Made by a program: the position numbers and the translations under genes. A model generated the notes under the pieces. It made no database searches. It was not told the origin of the DNA and worked only from the letters and a program-made list of their open reading frames with translations. From Mesaphorura yosii (Eukaryota > Arthropoda > Collembola > Poduromorpha > Tullbergiidae): a stretch of 64,000 bases of DNA. The stretch is from the NCBI GenBank assembly GCA_009869945.1, contig WIXG01000293.1, positions 1 through 64,000 of the forward strand, in the 5' to 3' direction. This document shows positions 12,523-24,936 of this stretch, in pieces (positions within the stretch are counted from its first letter, which is position 1; the number at the start of each line of letters is the position of its first letter).

Positions 12523-15500
12523 TCAGATTGGAAATGACATACGTACTCACACTCTATTCGTAAAGCATATTGTTTTCAAATGCAATGAGCGAATGAGCTT
12601 TGCAATAAATTGGAACCGTTTACAAGAGACTAAAGAATGCTGTCAAACGCATAGAACCGGCCGGGTCAGTCTTGTACATGGAGGCAGTGTTGACGAAGTC
12701 AACCAGCGAACCGGAAATTGAGATGCGGTAAAAGCAGGGAAGTTGCGTGTTCTCATGCTGGGTTTCGTTTTGTCCGAGGTGTTTACATTTCAATTTGCCC
12801 GTCGCACGGCGCATTTTGCTTTGTGACTTTGTTTGATAAAAGCGATTGACAAGGAAGACGGCGAGCTTGGTTGCCTAATAAAGTGATTCGATACAAATGG
12901 CGTGTAATCAGTCACTCGTGGCGGGCGAGAGTGACTGGCGTAAGTGAAGAAGAAAGGAGAGTGACCCGGAAGTAACACCATTTGCTCCATTTGTCTAAAT
13001 ACGCGCAAATTCATGTCGGCCACATTTCCATAGCTCGCCTTCAACCCGTCGCGATCGCACTCAGGCTGCTCAACTCTGAAATTGGATTTCGTCTGCATGC
13101 TTCGCGTGTCGGTGATTGAGCTGCTGCAAGAAAAGAAAAGCTTCCAAATTCGATTGCAAAGTCATCATGTTGGAAACGTTGCTCGTATCTAATCTTGTGC
13201 ACACAATGCTTATCAAGTCAAATGTTTCCACTTTTATTCGAAAAAGATGTAATGCGTGGCCCGTTCCTTCCGTCAGTGTGTGTGGAGGGAACAACCTCAA
13301 ATATTCTACAATCAAAGCATGGAAATTAGGTGCGGGAATCGCGCTCCTCTCAACCCTTCCCGACTCCGCACTCGCGTAATCAACTTGAACGTTACCTGCT
13401 GTCGTAGAGTGAGCGAAAAGTCAATCTTCCATCCCACACAAAAGTCTCTTGCGAGTGAAATGCATGGACAATCACTTTCGCTCTTCCATCTGCACAGCTC
13501 GTGTGAAGTATCTCTCCATCGAAATTGATTTACTTTGCCTGCGAAACTCGCAAGTGTGATCAGTCAAATGCAGGGAAGGCAAAGCGAGTGGAAGAGTTAA
13601 TTCGCTTTCAGAGGGAAAATTAAATGAGTGGAGAAAATATTGACCCCTTGAGAGTCAGAGTGAAGATGACTTCGAAAACGCATGTATTCAATGTTCAATC
13701 TCGCAATCCAAATTTGACAGGGAAAGCATTCAAGCTCTGTGTTCCGTTCAAGTATTCTGGAAAAATTGTGACGCGCACTGCGTCCGCGTCCATCGAAAAT
13801 TGATTCAATTCAATATTGAATGGAGTTCCTCGGCGCTGTTCCACCGTCCTAATTTTTGCCAGTGCCTGGTTTTGCGCAATTCGTGTGACTATTTCGTTCC
13901 AGCGACTGATGCGGATTCGGAGGAGGCGAGTGCAAACAGAAGGTAATTATGAGTCCCTTTGTGATCTCTAATCTTCAAAGCGAGCGAAGTGCGGATGCGG
14001 CTGTGGGAGAATTACGGCCTGGAAAGCCCTATAAAAGCTTCTTCTTTGTCGAAGTAATAACTCCAGCGTCCATTCTGTGTTGCATTGTCTGAAATGTTAT
14101 TAATATCGACTGGACATTTCTTAAGTAACCGAAGGCAGGCGCTCTGGGATTACAGATTTTGACTTTATTGTGTTCTGACGATATTACAAATTGGACAACG
14201 CTCCGTCTCGTTCTAATACGCCCAGCCAAGTAATTGTTCATTTGTCAACACGAGCGACTTTCATCGCAGCCCGCAAAGATGACAGACGCATTCTGAGCAA
14301 ACCACGGTGCAGCCAACACGCAACCACCGAAGATAAACTTCATTCGTGTATTTCAATCTCCCATTACCGGTGTTTCGAGTCTGTCAAGACTGAATGGTTC
14401 GATGGGCCGCAGCATTTCTACCGCATCAGACTCGAATGCGAGCGTGGAACAACGCAGCACTTCAATCAGCAAACAATGGGAGCGGCGTTTCCATACCTGC
14501 TTGTCCATGTCATTGAAAGTATTAACTTTGGCCAGGGCGAGACAGAGGCTCGCAGATGACAAGACACTCCAGACAATAACCACATCATCATTTTTTCAGG
14601 AGCAAAATATTTGACGAAGCAAATCGGAGGAAAGAAAAAGCGGCTGGTCGAGTGGGCATAACGAGATCCCCATAGACTCGGGATTTAAGACTCCTCCAAC
14701 ATCCTCCTGCCTTCACTGGGCTTCGCGCGCAGGAGATTCGCACAGTTTAAAAGGAGGGTGTCGTCTCATTACAGACTGCACACTAAATCCAATTGCCAAA
14801 TTGAAGAAAGGCGGATTGCACTAATCGAATTTGTCAATAAAACTCCGAGTTGAGTGCTCTGTCTCAATCATCGCTGTTTCATTGTTTCAAGTGACTTCAC
14901 GGAGGCAGAAAGAATTCGGCTGCGGATTCGACTTAATGGACCAGCAGGTTTTTATTCTCCCGGCTTGAGATGAAGGTAAACACAGGAAAGAGAAAAACTC
15001 TGGCACCTTGTAATGTGCAGATTCTTTAGCCGTGTTCCGACATGTATTTTCTCTCTCTGCCGAGCCGTATCATCCATCGTCTACATAAGCAGACGATTTT
15101 GTCCTTTCACGTACCTTCGGCGACCAGCACTAGCAAACGTCTCTGGCATTTTAAGATAAGGCTGGCAAGTGAAACAAAATTGGAGCCATTGTCCCACCAT
15201 GCCTGTTTCACTATTGCAATTGGGTGCAAAATTTTCTGGACTTATCTTCGTATCCGCGACACTGAATAAACACAGATGCTAAACAATTCTTCTAGTCACC
15301 GTTCACACATGCGTTGACTCTAAGTCAAATGTGGCTTGCCGTTCCAGCAATGCTTTTTGTAAGACAAGAGCTCACTTGCCAGCAAGGGGCAAGAAAATTC
15401 TCTGGTGGAGAAGTTAATCACATGGCGAAAGTTCCTCTCTCAGAAGAAAAAGACTTCCTTTGTGCGCCTTTGGGACAGGTTAATCCGTTCGTTTCTGGGC

Positions 15501-18500
15501 AGCATTTCTAAAGGCGCGGCTAATGACATGCGCATTTGCACATACAACGCTGAAATTTGTGCTCATCATTCACGCAAATGCCTTCACCGCTAAAATCTGC
15601 TGCCACCCTGAAAGCTTGTTCGCATTAAAGGACGCAGGAAAACAAAAGACTTGATTAGACCGCTTCGACTCCGAGTTTGGAAGTTCCAAAGAGCTTAGCA
15701 TATTTTTCTTGCTCCTTTAAACCAACCGCCACACTCCGTTGCAGGTAATTGCTGTCTAATTACGCTTAGCCGAGTTGGAGGAAAGAATTCAAAGACAAAG
15801 TGATTCTGGAATTTTGAAGCTTGCATCTCAGCCAGTGTGGCAGCCTCTGTGCTGAGCCCGACAGAATAATCTCTCACTGGCAAGATTTGCGGAGTGCCGT
15901 GCTGCGAACTCGGTGAGTTCAGTAATGAAATATTTATATTCAAATCCCATCTCATCAAATTCACATTAACTAGCAAGAATGTAGTTTTTTACCCCGCAAC
16001 TTGTGGCCTGTCCCACCGCACCAGGCAGGCCCTCGTCTGAGGAGCAGCAGCAAGATTACCAAAGCTACTAAATCTTATTTGCTGATACAGAAAACAGCTT
16101 CATCGCTCTACTCTGAAACTCCAATTCACGGCATGCAAAGTGCATGCACGCACGTTGAAGATGATGAAATATTTAAGAATCCATTTACTCCAGCTTATTG
16201 ACTTTGTGTAGATTTATTTCCTGGCTTATTCAACCTTTCTCCACTGATGGGCTGCACAAACTTGAATAGAAAATGGGGTTTCCCATGCGGCATTTTAAAG
16301 GAAAATTTCTTTTCATGCGTTGTGGAAAGAAGAAAGTTTGTACAGTTGAGAAACCTCACAATTTCATGCTGTGTTTTTTCCCTGGCGCGGCAACGGAACA
16401 GATCCACCAGATTGATTCAAGTGTGGGGCGACGTGAGAAATATCTCCACAGAGTTTTGCGAACACTTAAATTTTCAGGAAAACTCGGGTCGTGTAAAAAT
16501 GTGGCAAGGGACCAAATCAAGACGAAATCAAAATGTTGTTCTTTATTGTCATTGTCGATTCACAAGGGAGATATAAAATGTGGAATTCGCGAGGGAGTCG
16601 TGTGCTGAGTGGTGGATGTCAATGAGAAGACACCAAAACAGAGCCAAAATGGTTCGTTAATTTCGAGACATTTAATTTCATTCGGGTCAGGATTAGGTTA
16701 CGCACCAACTCATAACTCCCGATGCAGGAGATGAGCCGACATGAGACTCGCATGTAATGCTATTAGCGCAATATTTACTTAGCTTCTCTTGCAATGCGGA
16801 ATTTATGCTTCCAAGCGCACGATGTCCTGGGGAGTGGCAGTTTATGCAGGCGAGTGTGAGGAAGGAAAGACGGGGAATGAGTTATGATTATGTCAACTAA
16901 TAAAATTTCGGAGATTAAATTATGTCGCTCCATTCCCCTGAGTGGCAATATCGGCTGCCTCACGCAGGAGTCGCAAATTCATGTCAGAATTAAAACGCGG
17001 TCGAACCCGCAACTCGCCTCAAAAAATGGCAATGAAAGGACGGTGCTGATGGAAAGTATGCCGGTCTTTGTAATTTAATTTATACCTCGAACCGAGCCAA
17101 CCAGAACCCATGCAAAAATGTGGCGGCCAGCCGACCAGGAAGCAATTTGACCTCGCATGTGTTACCATTTGGGTGCATTGAAATGATACAATGAGCATTC
17201 AAATGATAAGCAAGCATGTAGACGTATCTTCTTGGTCGGTTAAACGAATCTCGCGCAGTGTTTTGGCGAAATAAACATTGGAGTTTTCCGTCAAAATCCG
17301 TGCTTGGGAAGACCCAAGAATGAAGATTAAGTTCCTTACGACAGTGATCAATTCTGGGTCTCAGGAACCCTGAACATGGAATGTGGCATTTCATCAAGAA
17401 AGGAATTTTGAAGGTTCATAAAAATGTTTCCGCTCCGGTAATGGCATGTAATGCAATAGTAAAATGATACGTCCGTCTGAGTTTGAGAAGTGGAGAAGAC
17501 ACATCGGCGCTTTGATTGAATTTTCATATCAAACTTTCATTTCTTCATTAATCGAGGAACGAAATCAATCCAAGCACTCAAGGAGCGCGAGCAAGAAGCG
17601 AGGAGATGGTTGATTCACAGGGAATTGCCCAGCACGGCCATGGCACAGGCAGCACAGCCGCAATGACGCAGGGAATTCGAAAGAATTTGCAACAGTCGAG
17701 AAGCAATTAACTCTCACCACGGCGTCTGAAGCGTGGTTCTGTCAATGGACCAGCAAATTGTCAGAAAGTTCGTGGCGTAAAGGCCAGCAACGATTCGTTT
17801 CGGTTTTCTCTCTCCAGTTTCCAACTACTGCATCCTCCGACAAACGTGTGTTGTTTCGTGGTTTCCCTGCAGTATATTTCGTGCCCGAGACGCGTAAGGA
17901 TGCAATGCGGGCTCGTTCACCGCCATTATAATAATGGAACGTAATTTTATCTCTCCAACAAGTCAAAATTCTTGGGTCTGCTTCCCTGGAAAATATCGCG
18001 TTATGCGAGACAGCTGAGAGTGTGATTTCACTGGTGCTGTCCCCCTGATCAAATTGGAGGTGTATTGATTAGACAGATTCACTGAGCCGTGTCTGCAGTG
18101 TCGCATGCCGCTGTTGTTTCCCTGCTCAGTCCGCGTCCGGGTTTGTAGGAAATGCTTGTGTGCTTAGTAATAAAAATGAAATGTTTTTTGACGAGGGTTG
18201 CCTGTAAAATATTTGTGCACCGTGCGCGGTTGCTGCTGCTGGTCCTTCTTCCTCGATCAATCCAGAGCTACGTACCTCAATGGACGGGACGCTGAGCAAT
18301 GCGAGTACGCGTACGGTGGCAATTAGACGAGGTGACTCATCCAGGTGCGTACGCCGAGTCTGCCTGGCACCGCTTTATTCCACTGCTCGCGACTGACTTG
18401 GAATGCACAGGCGGAGGGTGAAATGTAATGGACAGTACTCTTCGTGCATCGACTTCGACGCAGTCGGAAGTGCACTAAAATTGCACAAGCTTCAAAGAAA

Positions 18501-21500
18501 TTACTCCAGGCTTTTCTTTTCAGGCAGCGAGCCGAAGTGAATGACACTTGTTGCTTGCAAAAAGCCTGCCGGTAGAGTAGGCTGATGTGTAACTCTTCTG
18601 CCGCATGCAGTTCCTCGTGGTCTAACTTTCCAATCGAATACATTGAACGCGCGTCGAGTTCTTAGCTAAAAGAATTACTGCAAAGCACCAGCAGTTTGAT
18701 TGAAGAAGCTACGAAAATTAAGTCACTGTGTCAGTGATATTCCACGACCACACAACAAACACGGGATTCGAACGCTTGCATGCATTTTCGTGTAGAGCGA
18801 ACAATCCGGAACAAAGGATTTCGGTGCTATTCCGAAGGCACGAGTTAATTCAGCTCTTATCAAACTTGTCTCTGAGCATGAAGGCAGACGGGGAGAGAAT
18901 CAAAGGAAGTTGGGCCAGCTGTACTTCTGATACAATGGAACGCGTTTACGAAATACTGCTCGTGCTCGTATGGAAAAGGATGAAAGGAAAGGCTCCCCTG
19001 GACCAAAATCTGCGTGAGGGTTGCTCGGATGAAAGAGGAAGAGAGTCTGTGGTACACTGCCAGAATGCGAATGGAGAAAGAAGGATCAAGTCGAGGCGGT
19101 GGTGGCACGCTGATGCTAATGAACCAGTCGGAGAGCGATAAGCGATGGCCTGCGTGGTGTGAGTCAGCTGTCGCGTGACGGCCAGGTGGGCTGCTACGGC
19201 AAGGCACGTGCCAGCGCGGATCGCAAGGGGCAGAATAATAATATTTTACACGCATCAAGCTCGTTTCTCTGCAAAGCAGCACAACAAATTCTGAGCTTAC
19301 GCTCGGTCAGGGCTTCGGCGTCCGCGTCAGCCAGTTTCCCATTGTCAAAAGCTACAAAAAATATGAGTGAAACGAGAAATGTGAAAAGAGAAAAGCCCGA
19401 CACACTTTCCACCGCTCCACCACGCGCAAACCGACCTGCGTTCGTGTTTCTCTCGTCTCGTCTGCTCACTCGCCTGGCTGAGTTCAAGCAGTGCAACAAT
19501 GCAGGCCGGGAATGCACGCCATCATTTCGACCTTCCCCACCACGGGCCTTCGGTTGTTGGTATATTTTCTGCAAATCTGCTGCACGCACATCGCAGTTGC
19601 AGAATGCGTAGATTTCGAATGCTGCGCACTCTGAAATTGTTTGACACGCGATGTTTTCTCCCCATCGCAATCGCGTCATTGTCATTACTCCGGTTTTAAA
19701 GCCCTTCCAGCACAGCTTCAGCCAGGCACTCGCCATCCGTCATCCCAATTTCATTTTTTATCTATCAATTCCATCATTCGACGATCCTGGTGAGCCACTC
19801 GCCCTCTCCCGCAGCAACGAATCTCGTCAATAAGTCCGCTGGGATTTCTATAATGACTCTACAAATAGGCATCGTGTTTCGCTTTCAATCTCTTCTTTGG
19901 CGAGGCAGGCGTCCGTCTCCTCTGACGGCCGTGTGCTTGCTTAGCGTCTGTCCGTCGCTCGCGCTCCCGATTATCTGCATTTTTGAAGAAAGGTTTCGAG
20001 TGTACGCAACAACGCTTGAGACCGTGCCACAAGCGAACTGAGTGAATTGCTCGCCCAGTTTGCGTCTAAGCAGTTTGAAGAAAGTGGAAGGGAAGAAAGC
20101 CACAAGGCGAGTAATCAGAGACAGTCACGGTTTCCTGCGTGCATGCACGGTCACGGAGAAACGTAACCTTTTCGTCTCGACATTTGCATGCATGCTTCAC
20201 CCACCCTCGCTTCGTTCGTGCAATTTTATCCCGACTTGTCACCTTGTGGCTCCACTTCCCTGTCGGTCTGTATGCGCACTTTCTCATGACGATCAATCGA
20301 TGGCCCATTACCTTCCCCACTCTCACCACTCACCTCAAATAGGTGTAGATTGCACAAGCACGATTTCATTTGGTTGCATTGCGACGATTGGGGCTCAAAT
20401 CAGATTTGCAGAAATACGAAACTAAAGGTAAAGGTGAAATTGTCATTTCTATTATGCTCAGCCTCATTCTTCTTCGGTTTCCACTTCGTAATAGTCTGGT
20501 TTAGAACTTATCAGCTCACCTTCTTACATGTCAACAACAATTTCGACACGCCAAAAGCTGACAATAGAATTTTGGGAAGAATATTCAAGCCTTTCACCAC
20601 TCGCAGCAGAGCAGAGAGCATAAAAATGATTGCAACAGCGTAGCATTGCGACTGAAGGAGGCTGGAATCTAAGAAGAAAATCGGATTTGGTCTGCGATCT
20701 CACATTTCTCTCGTTTTTCCCATGCAGGCTGACAATAAGTGTTGTGCTCAGGTATTATTTATTATTTGCCAACCCACACAATTTTCTTAAAGCCCTTTCT
20801 CAGGTTGAGTAAATTGTCCTGTAGCTTAATGTCGCATTTAATAAGATGAAAGTCTTTCACTGGCATTGTGCGCGCTCACGGCGTCGCATCGGGAGGGGCT
20901 TTCTTCTCCTCTTTCAACTCGCGTCTACCTTGTGCGGCGAAGAAAGAATGTCAGACGACAGCATGAATGAATTCTTTCCTTCGCTTCCTCTAATGAGCTT
21001 TTGCTCTTGACGTGGACACACAATATCCTAATGATCTCCTCAATTCGATTCCGCCTGCCTCGTAAAGGGAAATAATTCCAGCGATTCAACGCACTGATAA
21101 AACATTTCTGCACATCTGTCGGAGTTTCACTTTTCCCCACTGCACGTTTTGTCCTGTCTGCAACATTTTGAATACAACGTGCGTTGCGGTGATTTGGATA
21201 CGCGCAGTTTTATCAAGTCTGAAGCATTGTCACAAGTGCACTCGTCAGTCTTCATGGAAGTCTCATTCACCCTTGTAAATTTCACTGACAAAGTAATATT
21301 TTAAATGAGACTTGAATGCGTTATCGCGATTAACCGATCTCTTGAATGACAAAAACCCTTCCTCGCAACTGGAGACTTGCCACATTAAACCCGTGCGTTC
21401 TTCGGGTCGTCGACGTGCAGACGGAACCAAGTTTAAGTACCGACGCACTTATGGCTCTTCGAATTGTAATTCTTTTGCATTTCTTTTTCCTACCTGCTTT

Positions 21501-24500
21501 ATTCATTCCACATAAATAAATCTGTTATTCAGATCAAGCAATCATGCATGCAAACAAACAGTACGGATTTGATAAAAGGATTGTCACCAACAAAGCGTGT
21601 CGATATTCCTGGTTACAAATGAAGTGTGAACTTCTTTCTGTGGTCCTTCGAGATCACAGGAGGCCTTCTCGAGACGCGATCGGACTCTTTTGTTAGCGAC
21701 AGCGATTCTTTCGTTTGCAAATACGAAATATGGTAACCAGTGATTCAAGTGCAGAAGACTTCAGATCCGAGCGATATTGAAGTAATCAAAGCCTTGGTTC
21801 ACTCATCAGTTTCCTTGTGCTTTGATGAATAAATGCATGTAAAACCTGTTCCAAGTGGACGCGTCGCCGAGTGAGTTCCTTCGGAATGTGGAGGCTATCG
21901 GCACTTCATCCCTTCGTCTTCTTTTCATCGCGAAATAATTTTCATCGACAGTTGCGTCATTCCTTCCACAATTGAATGTTGAATACTCGAATATTATTCC
22001 GCAGGTATTTCGAATTCGTTCGAAACCACTTCAGTGGTGGATTGTTCTCAACAATTTATTCATTGTAACTTTTGCCCGATCGTGAATGAGTCCTCATTAT
22101 GCATCGCCGCCTCATCCAAAGAATTCCACTCGCTTCAGCAATTTCGATTCCCAGCCCGTTCGTTCCCTTTCTCTGGGTTACGGTCGGTTTATAGGTCACT
22201 TTAGACACAGTTTATGAGTACGTCTCATCCTGCAGTTCAGAAATGTGCATGCACATAACCAGCTTCCTTTGTCATCCTGTCTGTCGGTCGAAGGAGACAG
22301 ACACTGTTTCCGTTCATGCTGTCATGTTTGTCGGGTTGTACGCGGTGAAACCATGCAGATTAAAAACTTCGGTCCTGCTCTAGACAAAGAAATTCCAGCA
22401 CATTGAGCTCGCATGAGTCATTGTTCCAAGATTTATTTCGGCTGTGCCAGCAACACAGTTTGATGTGTGCGTATTTTCAGAGCATCTGGTCATTTATCTG
22501 GCCATGATTGGTTCGATTACAATGCGTTTTGTTGGTCTCCGGGCAGGAGAGACTTCGTGATGACGGTAAAGAGCGCAGAGCCTGCTGCCTGGACCAAACC
22601 AGACTTATTAAGTGTGTAGAGGAATACGGACATGAAATGCGGGTAGAGCACTATGGAATTGAGGGTCAGAGAAAGAGGGATGTTGAATTATAAAAACTGT
22701 GTGCAGGTGTGCTGCTGCATCTCCCCTTTTATTTTCACTCACAATGCAATCACGAGCCACTCCATCCTCATCGGGCGAAAGAGGACAGATGTTTGCTCCG
22801 CTTTTGTCTGCTCCTTTGTGGACCCGCGTTCTGCTTCCGATCAGATGATTCTGGTCCAGGTAGAGACCAGAAATTACACAACACGAAGGGGACGGAGAAA
22901 GAGAAATGCAGCAGTGCGGACGCGCGAGGACGGAGCGGTTGGCTGAAAAGCATCCACAACAGCCAGGGCACTTTTATTACATGCGAAGGGTTTCTGAAAA
23001 AAATTCATGAATAATTGGCACACTTTGTTGCTGTGTTTGCATTCTCATCCCAACCAGCAGCTTAAGCCAGCACTAAATGCCGTACAATTAATTCTCCGCG
23101 GCCCAGCTCCTTCCTTTCAACTTCTGCTTTGAAATGCCCTTCCATTCACTCGAATCATCTGCATGTTTATTTTTCATCTCTGAGCAGCTCCAAGAGTTCT
23201 GTTGGCTTCGGCACGCGGCCTCCTCTTCTCGTACTCAACTGGCACCAAGCCGCCCGCCTGCCGGTCCATTCAAAGTAATGAAAGAAACTGCCCCTCGCTT
23301 CTTTCAAACTTCTTTCATCCAAAGACCCTTTCTTCCTTTCTCTTACAAGTGGGTTCCACTGTGAAGAACAGGTTGAGGAAACCTGTTGAACAGAAAGAAA
23401 GTGCGAGAAAGAGGAAAGGCAGGCAGGCGAATGCAAAGCGTAATTAACCATGCTTGTACTTCTGTTTTCTGGATGCAAGTCAAGGCGAAGAGATTCTCAT
23501 CTTCGAGGTACGAGCGACTGACTTTTCTGTCTTTCTTACATTTGTCTCAACAAAGACTAATTTATTAATTTGTGCTATTCAAACATCTTGATCAACCTGA
23601 GGAGGCCTGTTCTTCCATTCACGTAAGAAGCGACACGAAGCACTCCTGCTTCGGCTCTGTCGCAGTTTTTTGCATTCATCAATTCATTCATTAATACTTT
23701 GAAGGTGAGCTCCAGTTAATGAAAGCGTGCAGTTAATGAAACAAAAGAGGAATTTAATGAACATGCCCGATGTTAATTACGAACACGAGGGAATTGAAAC
23801 GGCTCATTTTATTCGTGATTTTAGAGAAGCGTTCTTCCGAGTTTGAAACGGAAACTAATAAAATTCTTGTTACCAATAAACAAGGGATCGTGGAGCATGC
23901 CTTCAGCACGAACTGCTTGCGGGAAAATTAAAGCGGCACCTCACATTCATTACCTTTCATACTCGCGAAACCTGAACGTGTGATGGAGCAAATATTGCAG
24001 AAACTCCCACCAATTGAGGCGTCTCCGCGGCAGACGCCATTCAATACAGCGGAAGCCCGCACGTATAATTGAGCCTGAATCCTAATCAAGCCAAAGTCTG
24101 AGAGACTAAAAACAGCAGATAACACGTCATGATCACAGGAATGGTCCAGACAGCTGCTGCTCTTTGTTGTGCTTCTCCGGGGAAACGTCGAACGTGAAAG
24201 CGAGTCGACGAACGCATTCGTGGAGCATCTGTCTATTCTTCTGTCTTTGGCTACGCGTAATCATCGAGCAACCGACAAACAAATCCCTGTGAACGTAACT
24301 AGGTTGCTGGCTAATGCGAAGCGAAGGTGTGAATGTACAGTAATTCGAATACGAACAATCAGGAAATTCCAGAGCATGGAAGGAAAGGGGAATGCTGAAC
24401 CGCAGCGTAGGAGCTGCAATAATGACAACAAACAATAGAGAAGAGCAGTCTGCTCCCAACAGCATCTGCCTGGCCCATCAGGCTATGAAACAGACAAACA

Positions 24501-24681
24501 AATCGGATAGTCGTTGCTTGCCCCAACAAATTCGGTTTCTACTTCAAACTGCCATCAGGTCCAGAATTCTAATGAGTACGTGAACACTCATCTAATCAGA
24601 GTCCAAAATACACAACGGTCAAACAATCAATAGAGACAATCCGGTATCAAACATTTATACAACGTGTACGTGTCGAGATTG
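12523..24681. other. 12-kb gene desert, probably cis-regulatory
   Basis: No conserved coding exon, tRNA, rRNA or array was recognised over about 12 kb, while the flanks carry a gene about every 2-3 kb. The longest open frame (19194-19736 minus, 180 codons) overlaps an equally long plus-strand frame and looks random. A consensus TATAAAAG lies at 14030-14037 (+), and an isolated miR-279 8-mer seed match at 15291-15298 (+). Deserts beside developmental transcription-factor genes usually hold enhancers, and the next recognisable gene is the INSM/nerfin homologue. That interpretation is inference. Confidence 0.5.
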
Positions 24682-24936
24682 TTATAACTTCGAGAGATAC
24701 ACACACAAATTCATAATTCTGGATATCACTTTGACTTTGTCGCGTTTCTTCAACACGTAGGCTATGTTGGCGTCCATTCCGTAGTCGTATTTCGTGGTCT
24801 GAGCACTTTGCAAAATGAGGACGTATTCCATATGTTTGCGATTCCCGAGCACTCTTCCCAGAAAAGCAGCCAGGCCGAGAAAGCCAATGGACACTGTGAG
24901 CATTTCGAGGTGAGTCCACCCTCGACGCGTTTGAGC
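24682..24936 (-). CDS. Orphan terminal exon with one membrane segment, gene not recognised
   Basis: On the minus strand an acceptor (pyrimidine-rich CTTCTCCTCATAG) is immediately followed by 84 codons and a stop. The TAG of the acceptor is itself in frame, so this frame cannot extend without splicing. The peptide starts AQTRRGWTHLEM, has a hydrophobic segment (LTVSIGFLGLAAFLGRVLG) consistent with one membrane helix, then MEYVLILQSAQTTKYDYG and a basic stretch KKRDKVKVISRI. Residue usage looks coding. No upstream exon was found on the minus strand in 24937-26500. It could be the last exon of a gene whose other exons are distant, or a pseudogene fragment. I do not recognise it. Confidence 0.4.
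   Translation of the reverse strand, partial: AQTRRGWTHLEMLTVSIGFLGLAAFLGRVLGNRKHMEYVLILQSAQTTKYDYGMDANIAYVLKKRDKVKVISRIMNLCVYLSKL

Noticed and set aside
18768-18785. GATTCGAACG resembling a tRNA T-loop on the minus strand
   Set aside because: No matching acceptor, D-loop or anticodon stem in the flanking 80 bases.
19194-19736. 180-codon minus-strand open frame in the desert
   Set aside because: Composition is random, no splice or domain support, and an equally long frame lies on the opposite strand.
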